Source: JAKFWF01 sp031367505
GTDB lineage: Bacteria; Pseudomonadota; Alphaproteobacteria; Rhizobiales; Hyphomicrobiaceae
Assembly (NCBI GenBank): GCA_031367505.1
Contig: JANLPY010000366.1
Span: 1-13,805 of the forward strand
Length of the DNA stretch: 13,805 nt
Direction of reading: 5' to 3'
Part shown: positions 6,791 through 13,406 of the stretch, piece by piece
Position numbering within the stretch: the first letter of the stretch is position 1
Layout: every line of letters starts with the position of its first letter
Notes under the pieces: generated by a model
Database searches by the model: none
Seen by the model: the letters and a program-made list of their open reading frames with translations, nothing else
Told to the model about the DNA's origin: nothing
Translations under genes and position numbers: made by a program

Positions 6791-6943
6791 GCGATCCCCC
6801 GATCGTTCACTCCGCGTCTTGTACGTGCTCTTGCCTATCACGGCGTTGGGCCGCGCCTTGGTGTCCTTGAACGTCGATGGTGCTATTTGCGCCGGCCCGC
6901 GGCATCGAAGCATCACTTCATCATTTGAATATGCATAGTCGGA

Positions 6944-7663
6944 TCATGCGGCTTTCCGCTCGGTCGTCTCGACCAGCATGCCATCGCGCAGCATGTGGAT
7001 GCGGTCGAACCGGTTAAAGATCTTGTCGTCATGCGTGACTGCAATGATGGCTGCTTCCTGCTCGACGGCAAGCTTGCGCAACAGATCCATCACGATACCT
7101 GCACGGGTCGAATCGAGCGCCGCTGTCGGCTCGTCGGCGAGAATGATGCGCGGGTTGTTGGCGAGCGCGCGGGCGATGGCCACGCGCTGCGCCTCTCCGC
7201 CCGAAAGCTGCGACGGCATGGCGTGCTTGCGATGTCCGACCTGCAGATAGTCGAGCAACTGCTCCGAGCGCTTGATCGCCTCCTGGCGCGGAACGCCTGC
7301 GAGATAGTGCACGATAGCGACATTGTCTGTCGCGTCGAGAAACGGCAGCAGGTTGTGTGTTTGGAAAATGAAACCGATCTTTTCGAGGCGCAAGCGTCTG
7401 AGGTCTCCCCTCAGCCATCGGTTATCGTAGACGATCTCGCCATCGAGGCGCATCCAACCTGAGTTGGGCTCGATGATAGCGCCAATGGCGTTGAGCAGCG
7501 TGCTCTTGCCCGATCCCGATGGCCCAAGGAGGCCAACCACCTCGCCCGATTTGACGGTCATGGTGACGTCGCGCAGGGCATCGACGCGAGCGTCGCCTTC
7601 ACCAAAGTGCTTGGAAAGTCCCTTTACTTCGACAAGTGGTCGAGGCGTTTTCGTCGTTGCCAT
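6944..7663 (-). CDS. ABC transporter ATP-binding protein, LolD/MacB/DevA type
   Basis: Cytoplasmic ATPase of 239 aa that energises the FtsX-like permease encoded four bases upstream. All motifs are intact: Walker A GPSGSGKST (47-55), Q-loop Q101, signature LSGGE (153-157), Walker B IILADEP (173-179) with catalytic E178, and switch H211. The short single-domain form with F-I-F-Q-T-H-N-L-L-P after strand 3 is typical of the LolD/MacB/DevA group, which act as mechanotransmission or export ATPases with FtsX-like permeases. It is the fifth gene of the exporter cluster. DevA-type is the closest architectural match because a DevB-like adaptor and DevC-like permease precede it. Confidence 0.93.
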   Translation of the reverse strand: MATTKTPRPLVEVKGLSKHFGEGDARVDALRDVTMTVKSGEVVGLLGPSGSGKSTLLNAIGAIIEPNSGWMRLDGEIVYDNRWLRGDLRRLRLEKIGFIFQTHNLLPFLDATDNVAIVHYLAGVPRQEAIKRSEQLLDYLQVGHRKHAMPSQLSGGEAQRVAIARALANNPRIILADEPTAALDSTRAGIVMDLLRKLAVEQEAAIIAVTHDDKIFNRFDRIHMLRDGMLVETTERKAA

Positions 7664-7667
7664 GCTT

Positions 7668-8801
7668 TCACCGCGTCAAGGCTTTGCTCGCATCGACGCG
7701 CAGGGCAGCATGCACGCCAAGCATGCTCGCCAGCAGACACACGACGACGACCACGTCGAACAGGGAGGCAATGTCCGCCGGCAGCATCTCGACCCGGCGC
7801 GGGAACCAGCCGTTGAAGATGTAGACGAGCGACGTGCCCGCGGCGAAGCCGATGATCCCCATCATCAGGGCTTGCTGCAGGATGAGCCAAACGATCGTTC
7901 GGTCGGGCGCCCCGATCAGCTTCAGAGTGGCGATGGCGCGGATTTTATCCATGGTCAGCGTGTAGACGATGAGCGCGATGATGACCGCGGATACGACAGT
8001 CAGAATGCTCATGAAAAGCCCGAGCTGCCGGCTGGCCCGCTCGATGACAGTGCGCGTCAACAGCAATTCCTGCTCTGCATCCGTCAGGACAGACAGATGC
8101 TTCCAACGGCGGATGACGTCGGCGATTTCGTCGGGGGGCACATCCGGCGCCAGCCGTGCGACGATGGCGTTGACGAGATCGGTTTGGGCACGCTGTGCAC
8201 CCCGGGCCGCCTCACGCCGGGCTGCGGATGGAGCCAAGTCGAATTGCAGCTGCTGGGCGTCTCGCAATGTCATGTAGACGATGGAGTCGCCTGAGAGCGT
8301 GACCACGCCGGAAGTCACACCCACGACCGTGAACTCGTTGCGACCGAGGCGAATCTGTTCGCCGACCTGAAGACCCGTCTGGCTGTCCGCGATCAACTCA
8401 TAGTGGCTGCGGGTGATGTCGCGCCCGGCCGCCAGCTGCACCGGGCCTCCCGGGCGACCGGGCTCGAAGCCGATAATCTGAAGCCGGACCTTGCGACCGC
8501 CACGCTCGACCTGCACGTTCTGGAGTGTGATGGAGCCGGCCTCGGCGACGCCGTTGATCCGCGCCACCATCTCGCGCGTGTCACCTGGGACGCGCGAGGC
8601 CTCCGCGAAGGGGCCGAGTGTGCCTGATTCCACGATCCAGGCATCGGCGTTGATGGCACGAAGCAGGGCGAGTGCGTCCGCCGTCTGGCCGCGGTAGATG
8701 CCGGCCATCATCACGACGACGGCCAGCAGCAGGCTCAAGCCAAGGCAGGTCAGGACGAAGCGGCCGAGCTTGTGGCGAATGTCGCGCCAAGCGAGATTCA
8801 T
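7668..8801 (-). CDS. FtsX/DevC-type ABC transporter permease
   Basis: Inner-membrane permease of 377 aa with the FtsX-family layout: TM1 about 14-36, a large periplasmic domain (about 37-260), then TM2 about 262-284, TM3 about 302-327 and TM4 about 346-367. The KLIGAP segment (294-299) sits in the cytoplasmic loop where this family contacts its ATPase. The N-terminus WRDIRHKLGRF is typical of DevC-like proteins. It overlaps the adaptor gene by ATGA and is followed after four bases by its ATPase, so the three form a DevBCA-like block. DevBCA in cyanobacteria exports glycolipids; the substrate here is unknown. Confidence 0.9.
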   Translation of the reverse strand: MNLAWRDIRHKLGRFVLTCLGLSLLLAVVVMMAGIYRGQTADALALLRAINADAWIVESGTLGPFAEASRVPGDTREMVARINGVAEAGSITLQNVQVERGGRKVRLQIIGFEPGRPGGPVQLAAGRDITRSHYELIADSQTGLQVGEQIRLGRNEFTVVGVTSGVVTLSGDSIVYMTLRDAQQLQFDLAPSAARREAARGAQRAQTDLVNAIVARLAPDVPPDEIADVIRRWKHLSVLTDAEQELLLTRTVIERASRQLGLFMSILTVVSAVIIALIVYTLTMDKIRAIATLKLIGAPDRTIVWLILQQALMMGIIGFAAGTSLVYIFNGWFPRRVEMLPADIASLFDVVVVVCLLASMLGVHAALRVDASKALTR

Positions 8802-9973
8802 GGCGCTTTGGCCTTGGCGGGAGTGATCGATGCTTTGCGGCCGATCTTCAATCTGGCAATCGGACCATCGACGATCTCGGCGCCTTCCGGAAGGGCTCCG
8901 AGTATCTCGACGCGACCATCGAGTGTGCGGTGCCCCAGCGATACCGTCCGCTGCTGCAGCCGTCCTTGCTCAACTGTCCAGACCGTAGCCTCGCGCCCTT
9001 TCACGCCCTGGAGCGATCCCGCCTTGACGAGGCGGGCGCGCGGCAATGTTGCCACGGTGACCAGGACCTCCGCCTGTTCGCCGAGGTGGAAGGTGAGGGG
9101 ACAGCCGCCACATCGGACATAGAGGCGCCGCTCCTCATTGACGCGATCGCTTTCGATGTCGATGCGCACGACCTTCGCCTGCATCTTCCTGTCGGGAGCG
9201 GACCGCCTGGTCACGATCGCCGGCTGCCCCACCTCGATCGAGCCGACGCGTGCTTCGTCAATGTACGCAAGCGCCCAGATGGTCGCTGGATCGACGATGG
9301 TGAACACCGGCTCGCTGGCGTTGAGCGCGGAGCCCAACTCTTTGTGGCGCGTCAGGACGATGCCGGCGAAGGGGGCTGCGAGCGTGTACTTGGCAAGACG
9401 CGCTTCCTCGAGCACCAGTATCGCGGCTGCCTGCTCCACATTGGCGCGGGCGACACTCAGTGCGCTCCTCGCCTGACGGAGCTCTGCCTTCGCGATATCG
9501 GCCGCGGCTTGCGTGTCGCCCGCGGTTTCCTGCGAGACGACGCCACGCTGCACAAGCTGCTGACGGCGGACGTTGGTCTCAGCCTTTTGTTTGACGACCG
9601 TCTCAGCGCGCTGGATGCTGGCTTCAGACTGCTCAACTCCGGCTTTGGCCTGGGCGACTGCGGCCCTCGCTTGCACGACTCGTGCTTCCTGTTCGCGGCT
9701 TTGCAGCCGGGCGAGCACAGTGCCGGCCTTGACGGTATCGCCGTGGTCGGCATTGAGTTCGACTAAAGTACCGGCTGTCTCGAAGCCGATCCTGGACAAG
9801 GTCTGCGCTTCCACGGTTCCGAGGCCGAAGACTTGAATAGGGACGTCGGTCTCGAACGGCGCAATGGTCACCAGGATCGGACGCGAGGATATCAGGAAGA
9901 TCGTAGCAGAAATCGCAAGAATGGCACCGATGCCGATGCCGATCCCAGTCAGGCGGCGGCGCGTGAGTTTCAT
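8798..9973 (-). CDS. HlyD/DevB-type periplasmic adaptor (membrane fusion protein)
   Basis: Adaptor of 391 aa that should link the inner-membrane pumps to an outer-membrane channel. A single N-terminal membrane anchor (about 10-30) is followed by a biotinyl-lipoyl half (ETAGTLVELNADHGDTVKAG, 65-84). A long Ala/Gln/Glu-rich alpha-hairpin runs about 92-190, and the second lipoyl half (YTLAAPFAGIVLTRH, 196-210) leads into beta-barrel and membrane-proximal domains. A CGGC pair (C288, C291) sits in the LYVRCGGCPLTFHLGEQAEV region of the barrel; this could form a disulfide or bind metal. The gene starts three bases after the ABC-2 permease gene and overlaps the FtsX-like permease gene by 4 bp. It thus stands at the centre of an operon with two kinds of ABC module. 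No outer-membrane TolC homologue is in the window. Confidence 0.92.
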   Translation of the reverse strand: MKLTRRRLTGIGIGIGAILAISATIFLISSRPILVTIAPFETDVPIQVFGLGTVEAQTLSRIGFETAGTLVELNADHGDTVKAGTVLARLQSREQEARVVQARAAVAQAKAGVEQSEASIQRAETVVKQKAETNVRRQQLVQRGVVSQETAGDTQAAADIAKAELRQARSALSVARANVEQAAAILVLEEARLAKYTLAAPFAGIVLTRHKELGSALNASEPVFTIVDPATIWALAYIDEARVGSIEVGQPAIVTRRSAPDRKMQAKVVRIDIESDRVNEERRLYVRCGGCPLTFHLGEQAEVLVTVATLPRARLVKAGSLQGVKGREATVWTVEQGRLQQRTVSLGHRTLDGRVEILGALPEGAEIVDGPIARLKIGRKASITPAKAKAP

Positions 9974-9976
9974 GGC

Positions 9977-10753
9977 TTACCCTGCCTGCATCTGTGAGCG
10001 GCGATGGAGCATGTGCGCCAGGACGAGGAACATGGCTGCAAACACGATCAAGGCGGCCACATCGATCCCTTTTGAGAAATAACCGGTGCCTCCCATGCCG
10101 ATCCGGATCAGGTCAGCGGCATAGGACAACGGCGACAAGGGAGCGAGGCGCTGCCCCAATGCAGGCATCTCGGCCAACGGCAAGAATACGCCACTGATAA
10201 AGATCAGCGGCAGCCGTACGAGGTTCGACAACATCATGATCTCGGATGGCGTGTCGCTCGCGCGAGCTGCCATCAAGACACCGAGCGTTGAGAATGAAAG
10301 CGCGCCAAGAAAAATGCCGGCGCAAAGGCTGAATGGAGCGACAATCGAGCTGCCAGCGAACAGGCAACCTATGATCAAAGGCAGCAGGGAGAGCACCAGC
10401 CCAAACAGGGCACCAGCCGAGGCATCCCCGATCAGGATAGCCCAGAGCGAGGCCGGCGACGTGATGAGGCGTTCAAATGTGCGGGCTTGCCGTTCCCAAG
10501 GAGTGACCAGAGGACCAACGGCTGAGGCGGTGAAAAACAACGCCATGCCGACGATGCCCGGAACCATATCTTGGGCAGGTACGTTCCGACCGGCGGCAAA
10601 GGCCATATAAAAGAACAACGGGAAGATGATGCCAAAACTGATGACCGGCGGTTTCAGATAATAGATGACAGCGTCTTTTTTTGCGATCACGTAGGCCACG
10701 TGGGCTTGTTGGCGGACGCGATCCCACCACTCATTATCTGGAAGCATGAGCAA
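9977..10753 (-). CDS. ABC-2 type transporter permease
   Basis: Integral membrane protein of 258 aa with six predicted membrane segments (about 36-54, 64-84, 103-130, 138-162, 178-195 and 232-249). Family-typical motifs are ERQARTFERLITSP (87-100) after the second segment and LPLIFISGVFLPLAEMP (181-197) near the fifth. It forms the channel half of an ABC-2 exporter with the ATPase encoded immediately upstream. The reading frames overlap by 20 bp from ATG 10753, or 14 bp if the second Met (ATG 10747) is used, implying coupled translation. The next gene, the adaptor, begins three bases after its stop. ABC-2 systems export drugs, polysaccharides or lipids, or assist metal-enzyme maturation (NosFY); the substrate is undetermined. 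Confidence 0.92.
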   Translation of the reverse strand: MLMLPDNEWWDRVRQQAHVAYVIAKKDAVIYYLKPPVISFGIIFPLFFYMAFAAGRNVPAQDMVPGIVGMALFFTASAVGPLVTPWERQARTFERLITSPASLWAILIGDASAGALFGLVLSLLPLIIGCLFAGSSIVAPFSLCAGIFLGALSFSTLGVLMAARASDTPSEIMMLSNLVRLPLIFISGVFLPLAEMPALGQRLAPLSPLSYAADLIRIGMGGTGYFSKGIDVAALIVFAAMFLVLAHMLHRRSQMQAG

Positions 10754-11720
10754 CCTCCTTGCGTGGCGTCACCCCGTGCGTGGTGATATGCAGGAATACA
10801 TCCTCGAGGCTTGGCGTGAGCGTATTCAATGCCGTGAGTGTGAGTCCCTTCGTCGAGGCACGCGTTGCAATCGTCTGGGCGATCAATCCGGGATGTGGCG
10901 TGTAGACGCGGAAACCGTCCGGCAATGGGACGATTTCAAACGACTGGGCGCCTTCGAGCACATCTCCTGGCGGTACCTGGTCTCCGGCAAATCGGACCTC
11001 GACAGAGCGGCGGGACTCAACTGTGCTGCGCAGGTTCTCCGGCGTATCGACGACGGCGAGTTGGCCCTTGTCGATGATCGCGATGCGGTGGCAGAGGTTA
11101 CCGGCTTCCTCAATGTTATGCGTGGTAATGAAGACTGTCATTGCGCGTTCCCGGTTGAGGCGCGTGATGACATCCCGGATCATATGCGCGCTGGCGACGT
11201 CGAGACCACTCGTCGGCTCATCGAGAAAAAGGATCTCAGGTTCGCCGACCAGCGCCGCACACAGCATGAGGCGCTGACGCAGCCCTTTCGAAAGATCACG
11301 ACCTTTTTGCTGGTGTCGCTCGGAAAGACCAAACTGGGCTAATAACTCAGTTCCGCGTTCCGTGCGTTGCCGGCGCTCGATGCCGTGCAGCTCCGCCATC
11401 AGCATGACGTTCTGCCAGACGGTCAGATCGGCGTAGACATTGGCTTCCTCGGGCACGACGCCCATATGCTGGCGCGCAACAACCGGGTCCTTTGCCATAT
11501 CGATGCCAGCGACTTGCGCCAACCCTTCGCTGGGCGTGACGAATCCGGTGAGCATGCGGACGGTCGTGCTTTTGCCGGCACCGTTGGGACCGAGAAATCC
11601 GAAGATCTCGCCGCGACCGACAGAAAACGAGACATGATCGACTGCGACGCGGTCACCGTAACGGCGCGTGAGATCGTGGGCCGCGATTGCGATCGCATGT
11701 GGCGTCGAAATTTTCTGCAT
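10734..11720 (-). CDS. ABC-2 type transporter ATP-binding protein
   Basis: Cytoplasmic ATPase of 328 aa and first gene of the exporter cluster. Walker A GPNGAGKST (44-52), Walker B ILFLDEP (163-169) and switch H201 are intact. Two positions deviate from textbook ABC proteins: the Q-loop reads VVPEEANVY, with Glu where Gln is usual, and the signature is LSKGL (143-147) instead of LSGGQ. Both variants are, as I recall, shared by a subfamily of ABC-2 ATPases, so activity is still expected. A C-terminal extension (about 230-328) is typical of DrrA-like ATPases. A FixK/FNR-like box and an inverted repeat lie 50-92 bp upstream of the start codon. Confidence 0.93.
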   Translation of the reverse strand: MQKISTPHAIAIAAHDLTRRYGDRVAVDHVSFSVGRGEIFGFLGPNGAGKSTTVRMLTGFVTPSEGLAQVAGIDMAKDPVVARQHMGVVPEEANVYADLTVWQNVMLMAELHGIERRQRTERGTELLAQFGLSERHQQKGRDLSKGLRQRLMLCAALVGEPEILFLDEPTSGLDVASAHMIRDVITRLNRERAMTVFITTHNIEEAGNLCHRIAIIDKGQLAVVDTPENLRSTVESRRSVEVRFAGDQVPPGDVLEGAQSFEIVPLPDGFRVYTPHPGLIAQTIATRASTKGLTLTALNTLTPSLEDVFLHITTHGVTPRKEVAHASR

Positions 11721-11769
11721 GTTGGGTCAGTCCGCATTGGTGGTGCATCGGTGAAAGGGGAGGTACGTT

Positions 11770-11794
11770 ATGTCCGCTTTGATTTCGCGGACAT
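11770..11794. promoter_or_regulatory. Inverted repeat upstream of the exporter operon
   Basis: ATGTCCGC (11770-11777) and GCGGACAT (11787-11794) are perfect 8-bp arms around a 9-bp spacer. ACG (11765-11767) and CGT (11797-11799) extend the pairing after a 2-bp mismatch. It sits between the cytochrome gene and the ABC-2 ATPase gene, 50 bp before the latter's start. It could be an operator, a hairpin ending the cytochrome transcript (no T-run), or a copy of a dispersed repeat. Confidence 0.4.
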
Positions 11795-11798
11795 GTCG

Positions 11799-11812
11799 TT
11801 GATCCAGAACAA
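11799..11812. promoter_or_regulatory. FNR/FixK/NnrR-like box before the exporter operon
   Basis: TTGAT-CCAG-AACAA matches the TTGAT-N4-ATCAA consensus of the FNR/FixK family at nine of ten positions. It also fits the looser TTG-N8-CAA pattern of NnrR-type regulators. Its centre is about 85 bp upstream of the ABC-2 ATPase start. A start site about 41 bp downstream of the box would leave a leader of about 45 nt. Control by oxygen limitation or nitrogen oxides is inferred. Confidence 0.4.
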
Positions 11813-11831
11813 TCGGAGCGCCTTCTACCCG

Positions 11832-12317
11832 CTACTTAAGTCGGTAGCCCGCATGGCAACCGACACAGCCACTCATCACCTCGCCGAGTGCACCAAGTGC
11901 TGGCTTGAGGTCTCCGGTCACGCCGGCATTCTGGGCCTCGATCGCAAAGCGGCTCGCTGCCCTGTGCATGCCTGAACCGGCATCTTGCATCCCCTGCGGC
12001 ATGTACTTCGCGACCTCATGCGCGCCGTGCAATTTGAGCGAGGTCATGCCGAGACGCTCCTCGGCAATCTTAGCGGCCTTGTCGTTGTCGCCTCGACCAA
12101 GCGCGGCATTGATTTCCTGTAGCGCGAACAGGTGATCACGCATATTGGTCAGCGTGTGTTCGACAAGCTCGGGCGGGAACATAACCAGTTCGCGGGTGTC
12201 GGCGGTCGGCTTCATGCCGGGTTGATGCGCACCATGCCCTTGATGTTGCGCATAGGCCAAACCGGCCACGAAAACTGAGACAGCTGCGAGGGCAGCCATC
12301 TGAATGGTTCGGCGCAT
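11832..12317 (-). CDS. Cytochrome c'-like periplasmic c-type cytochrome
   Basis: Exported haem protein of 161 aa. The reading frame is open from 12389, but ATG 12317 has a GGGGAGAA ribosome site about 11 bases upstream and gives a clean signal peptide (1-23, cleavage after AYA). The mature protein starts with a His-rich stretch (HQGHGAHQ, 25-32), is helical throughout, and carries one haem motif CVGCH (151-155) seven residues from the C-terminus. C-terminal placement of CxxCH in a four-helix-type protein is characteristic of cytochrome c' (class II), whose known roles include binding nitric oxide. Divergent from the transporter at 12390 (72-bp gap). It is on the same strand as the exporter cluster, 111 bp upstream. 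A low-spin c556-type variant with a Met ligand is an alternative. Confidence 0.83.
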   Translation of the reverse strand: MRRTIQMAALAAVSVFVAGLAYAQHQGHGAHQPGMKPTADTRELVMFPPELVEHTLTNMRDHLFALQEINAALGRGDNDKAAKIAEERLGMTSLKLHGAHEVAKYMPQGMQDAGSGMHRAASRFAIEAQNAGVTGDLKPALGALGEVMSGCVGCHAGYRLK

Positions 12318-12376
12318 GATCGAGTTCTCCCCGTTACCGATAGTCTTGGATAGACCAACTGTGCGGCGGTCGCATA

Positions 12377-12388
12377 TGATCGCGATCA
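12377..12388. promoter_or_regulatory. FNR-type palindrome in the cytochrome/transporter divergent promoter
   Basis: TGAT-CGCG-ATCA is a perfect 12-bp palindrome carrying the FNR-family core (TTGAT-N4-ATCAA at four of five positions in each half). CAT (12373-12375) and ATG (12390-12392) extend the symmetry with one mismatch. Its centre is about 65 bp upstream of the cytochrome ATG. A class II activator position (-41.5) would place the cytochrome start site near 12341, leaving a short leader that includes the ribosome site. It abuts the transporter start codon, where binding could block expression. Confidence 0.42.
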
Positions 12389-12389
12389 C

Positions 12390-13406
12390 ATGAGCACAAC
12401 AGAGTACATCCCCGCATTGGGCAACCGCTATGATCTCCGCGAGTTGGGCGGCGCCTTCGGCGATCTCGGCACGCTGGTGCCGTTAGTGGCGGCCTACATC
12501 GCCGTGCTGAAGATGGACGCGGCGGCGATCCTGCTCGGGTTCGGCGTGGCGCTTGTCGTTGTCGGACTGCTCTATCGCACCCCATTTCCGGTGCAACCGA
12601 TGAAAGCAATCGGCGCCGTTGTCGTCGGACAAGCCGCGACGGCCGGGCTGACAGCTTCCGCCGTTATCGCTGCCGGTCTGGTGACGGGTGTCATCTGGTT
12701 GGCGCTTGGGCTGACTGGCATGGCGAAGCGTGCCTCCAGCTGGATTCCACGTCCCGCCCTGATCGGTGTCATCCTCGGCCTTGGATTCAGCTTCATGCTG
12801 GAAGGCATTCACATGATGGCGACGAGCCCCTGGCTCGCGGGGGTGTTGCTTTGCGCCACCCTGGTTCTGCTGAGTCGTTCTCGCTTTCCGGCCATGCTCG
12901 TTCTGCTTGTCGCAGGCATGGGCATTGCCCTGATCGAGCAACCGGGGTTAGCGAAAGACCTCGCCGGCTTTCGCATCGCTGCCAAGCTGCCGAGCTTCAC
13001 ACGGCCAGCGCTCACCTGGAATGATATCTGGCTCGGTGCGGTGCTGCTTGCGCTACCACAGCTCCCTCTGACGTTCGGCAATGCCCTCATCGCCATCACC
13101 GAGGAGAACAACCGGCTGTTTCCCAAGTACGCCGTGGCCGAGGATCGCGTGGCGATCTCGACCGGCGTCATGAACCTTTGGTCGAGCGCCATCGGCGGCA
13201 TCCCCATGTGTCACGGTGCCGGCGGCATGGCCGGCCACGTTCGCTTCGGTGCAACAACAGGCGGCGCGTCGGTCATGCTCGGCCTGCTATTTACGCTCAC
13301 GGCTTTACTGTTCGGTGACTCGATCAGTCTGCTGCTTCGGGTGTTTCCGCAGAGTGTTCTCGGCATCATTCTGTTCTTGGCCGGAACTGGACCTCCCCGG
13401 ATTTAG
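12390..13406 (+). CDS. MOT1-type putative sulfate/molybdate transporter, 3' truncated
   Basis: Polytopic inner-membrane protein of 338 aa. The family motifs are clear: RELGGAFGDLGTLVPLV (17-33), FPVQPMKAIGAVVVG (66-80), LPLTFGNALIAITEENN (225-241) and GGIPMCHGAGGMAGH (269-283). These are the conserved segments of bacterial MOT1/SulP-related molybdate or sulfate transporters. The sequence ends abruptly after VLGIILFLAG (323-332) with a TGPPRI tail; homologues usually continue for about 50 more residues including at least one membrane helix. Base 13387 onward is therefore probably foreign sequence and function is doubtful. No clear Shine-Dalgarno precedes ATG 12390. The FNR-like palindrome ends two bases upstream of the start codon. 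Confidence 0.85.
   Translation: MSTTEYIPALGNRYDLRELGGAFGDLGTLVPLVAAYIAVLKMDAAAILLGFGVALVVVGLLYRTPFPVQPMKAIGAVVVGQAATAGLTASAVIAAGLVTGVIWLALGLTGMAKRASSWIPRPALIGVILGLGFSFMLEGIHMMATSPWLAGVLLCATLVLLSRSRFPAMLVLLVAGMGIALIEQPGLAKDLAGFRIAAKLPSFTRPALTWNDIWLGAVLLALPQLPLTFGNALIAITEENNRLFPKYAVAEDRVAISTGVMNLWSSAIGGIPMCHGAGGMAGHVRFGATTGGASVMLGLLFTLTALLFGDSISLLLRVFPQSVLGIILFLAGTGPPRI

Noticed and set aside
7464..8294. Plus-strand open frame of 276 codons opposite the exporter ATPase and permease
   Set aside because: Antisense to two clearly identified ABC genes, with His/Asp/Gln-rich low-complexity translation and no family resemblance.
8672..9766. Long plus-strand open frame (364 codons) opposite the adaptor gene
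   Set aside because: Its translation is Arg/Asp/Leu-rich with no domain and lies wholly antisense to a well-conserved HlyD-type gene; it is a GC-rich shadow.
10746..11342. Plus-strand open frame of 198 codons opposite the ABC-2 ATPase
   Set aside because: Antisense to a gene with intact Walker motifs; no independent start signal or domain.
12346..12358. TTGG-N5-CCAA inverted repeat in the cytochrome promoter
   Set aside because: Four-base arms are too short to claim as an operator, and it overlaps the likely -10 region.
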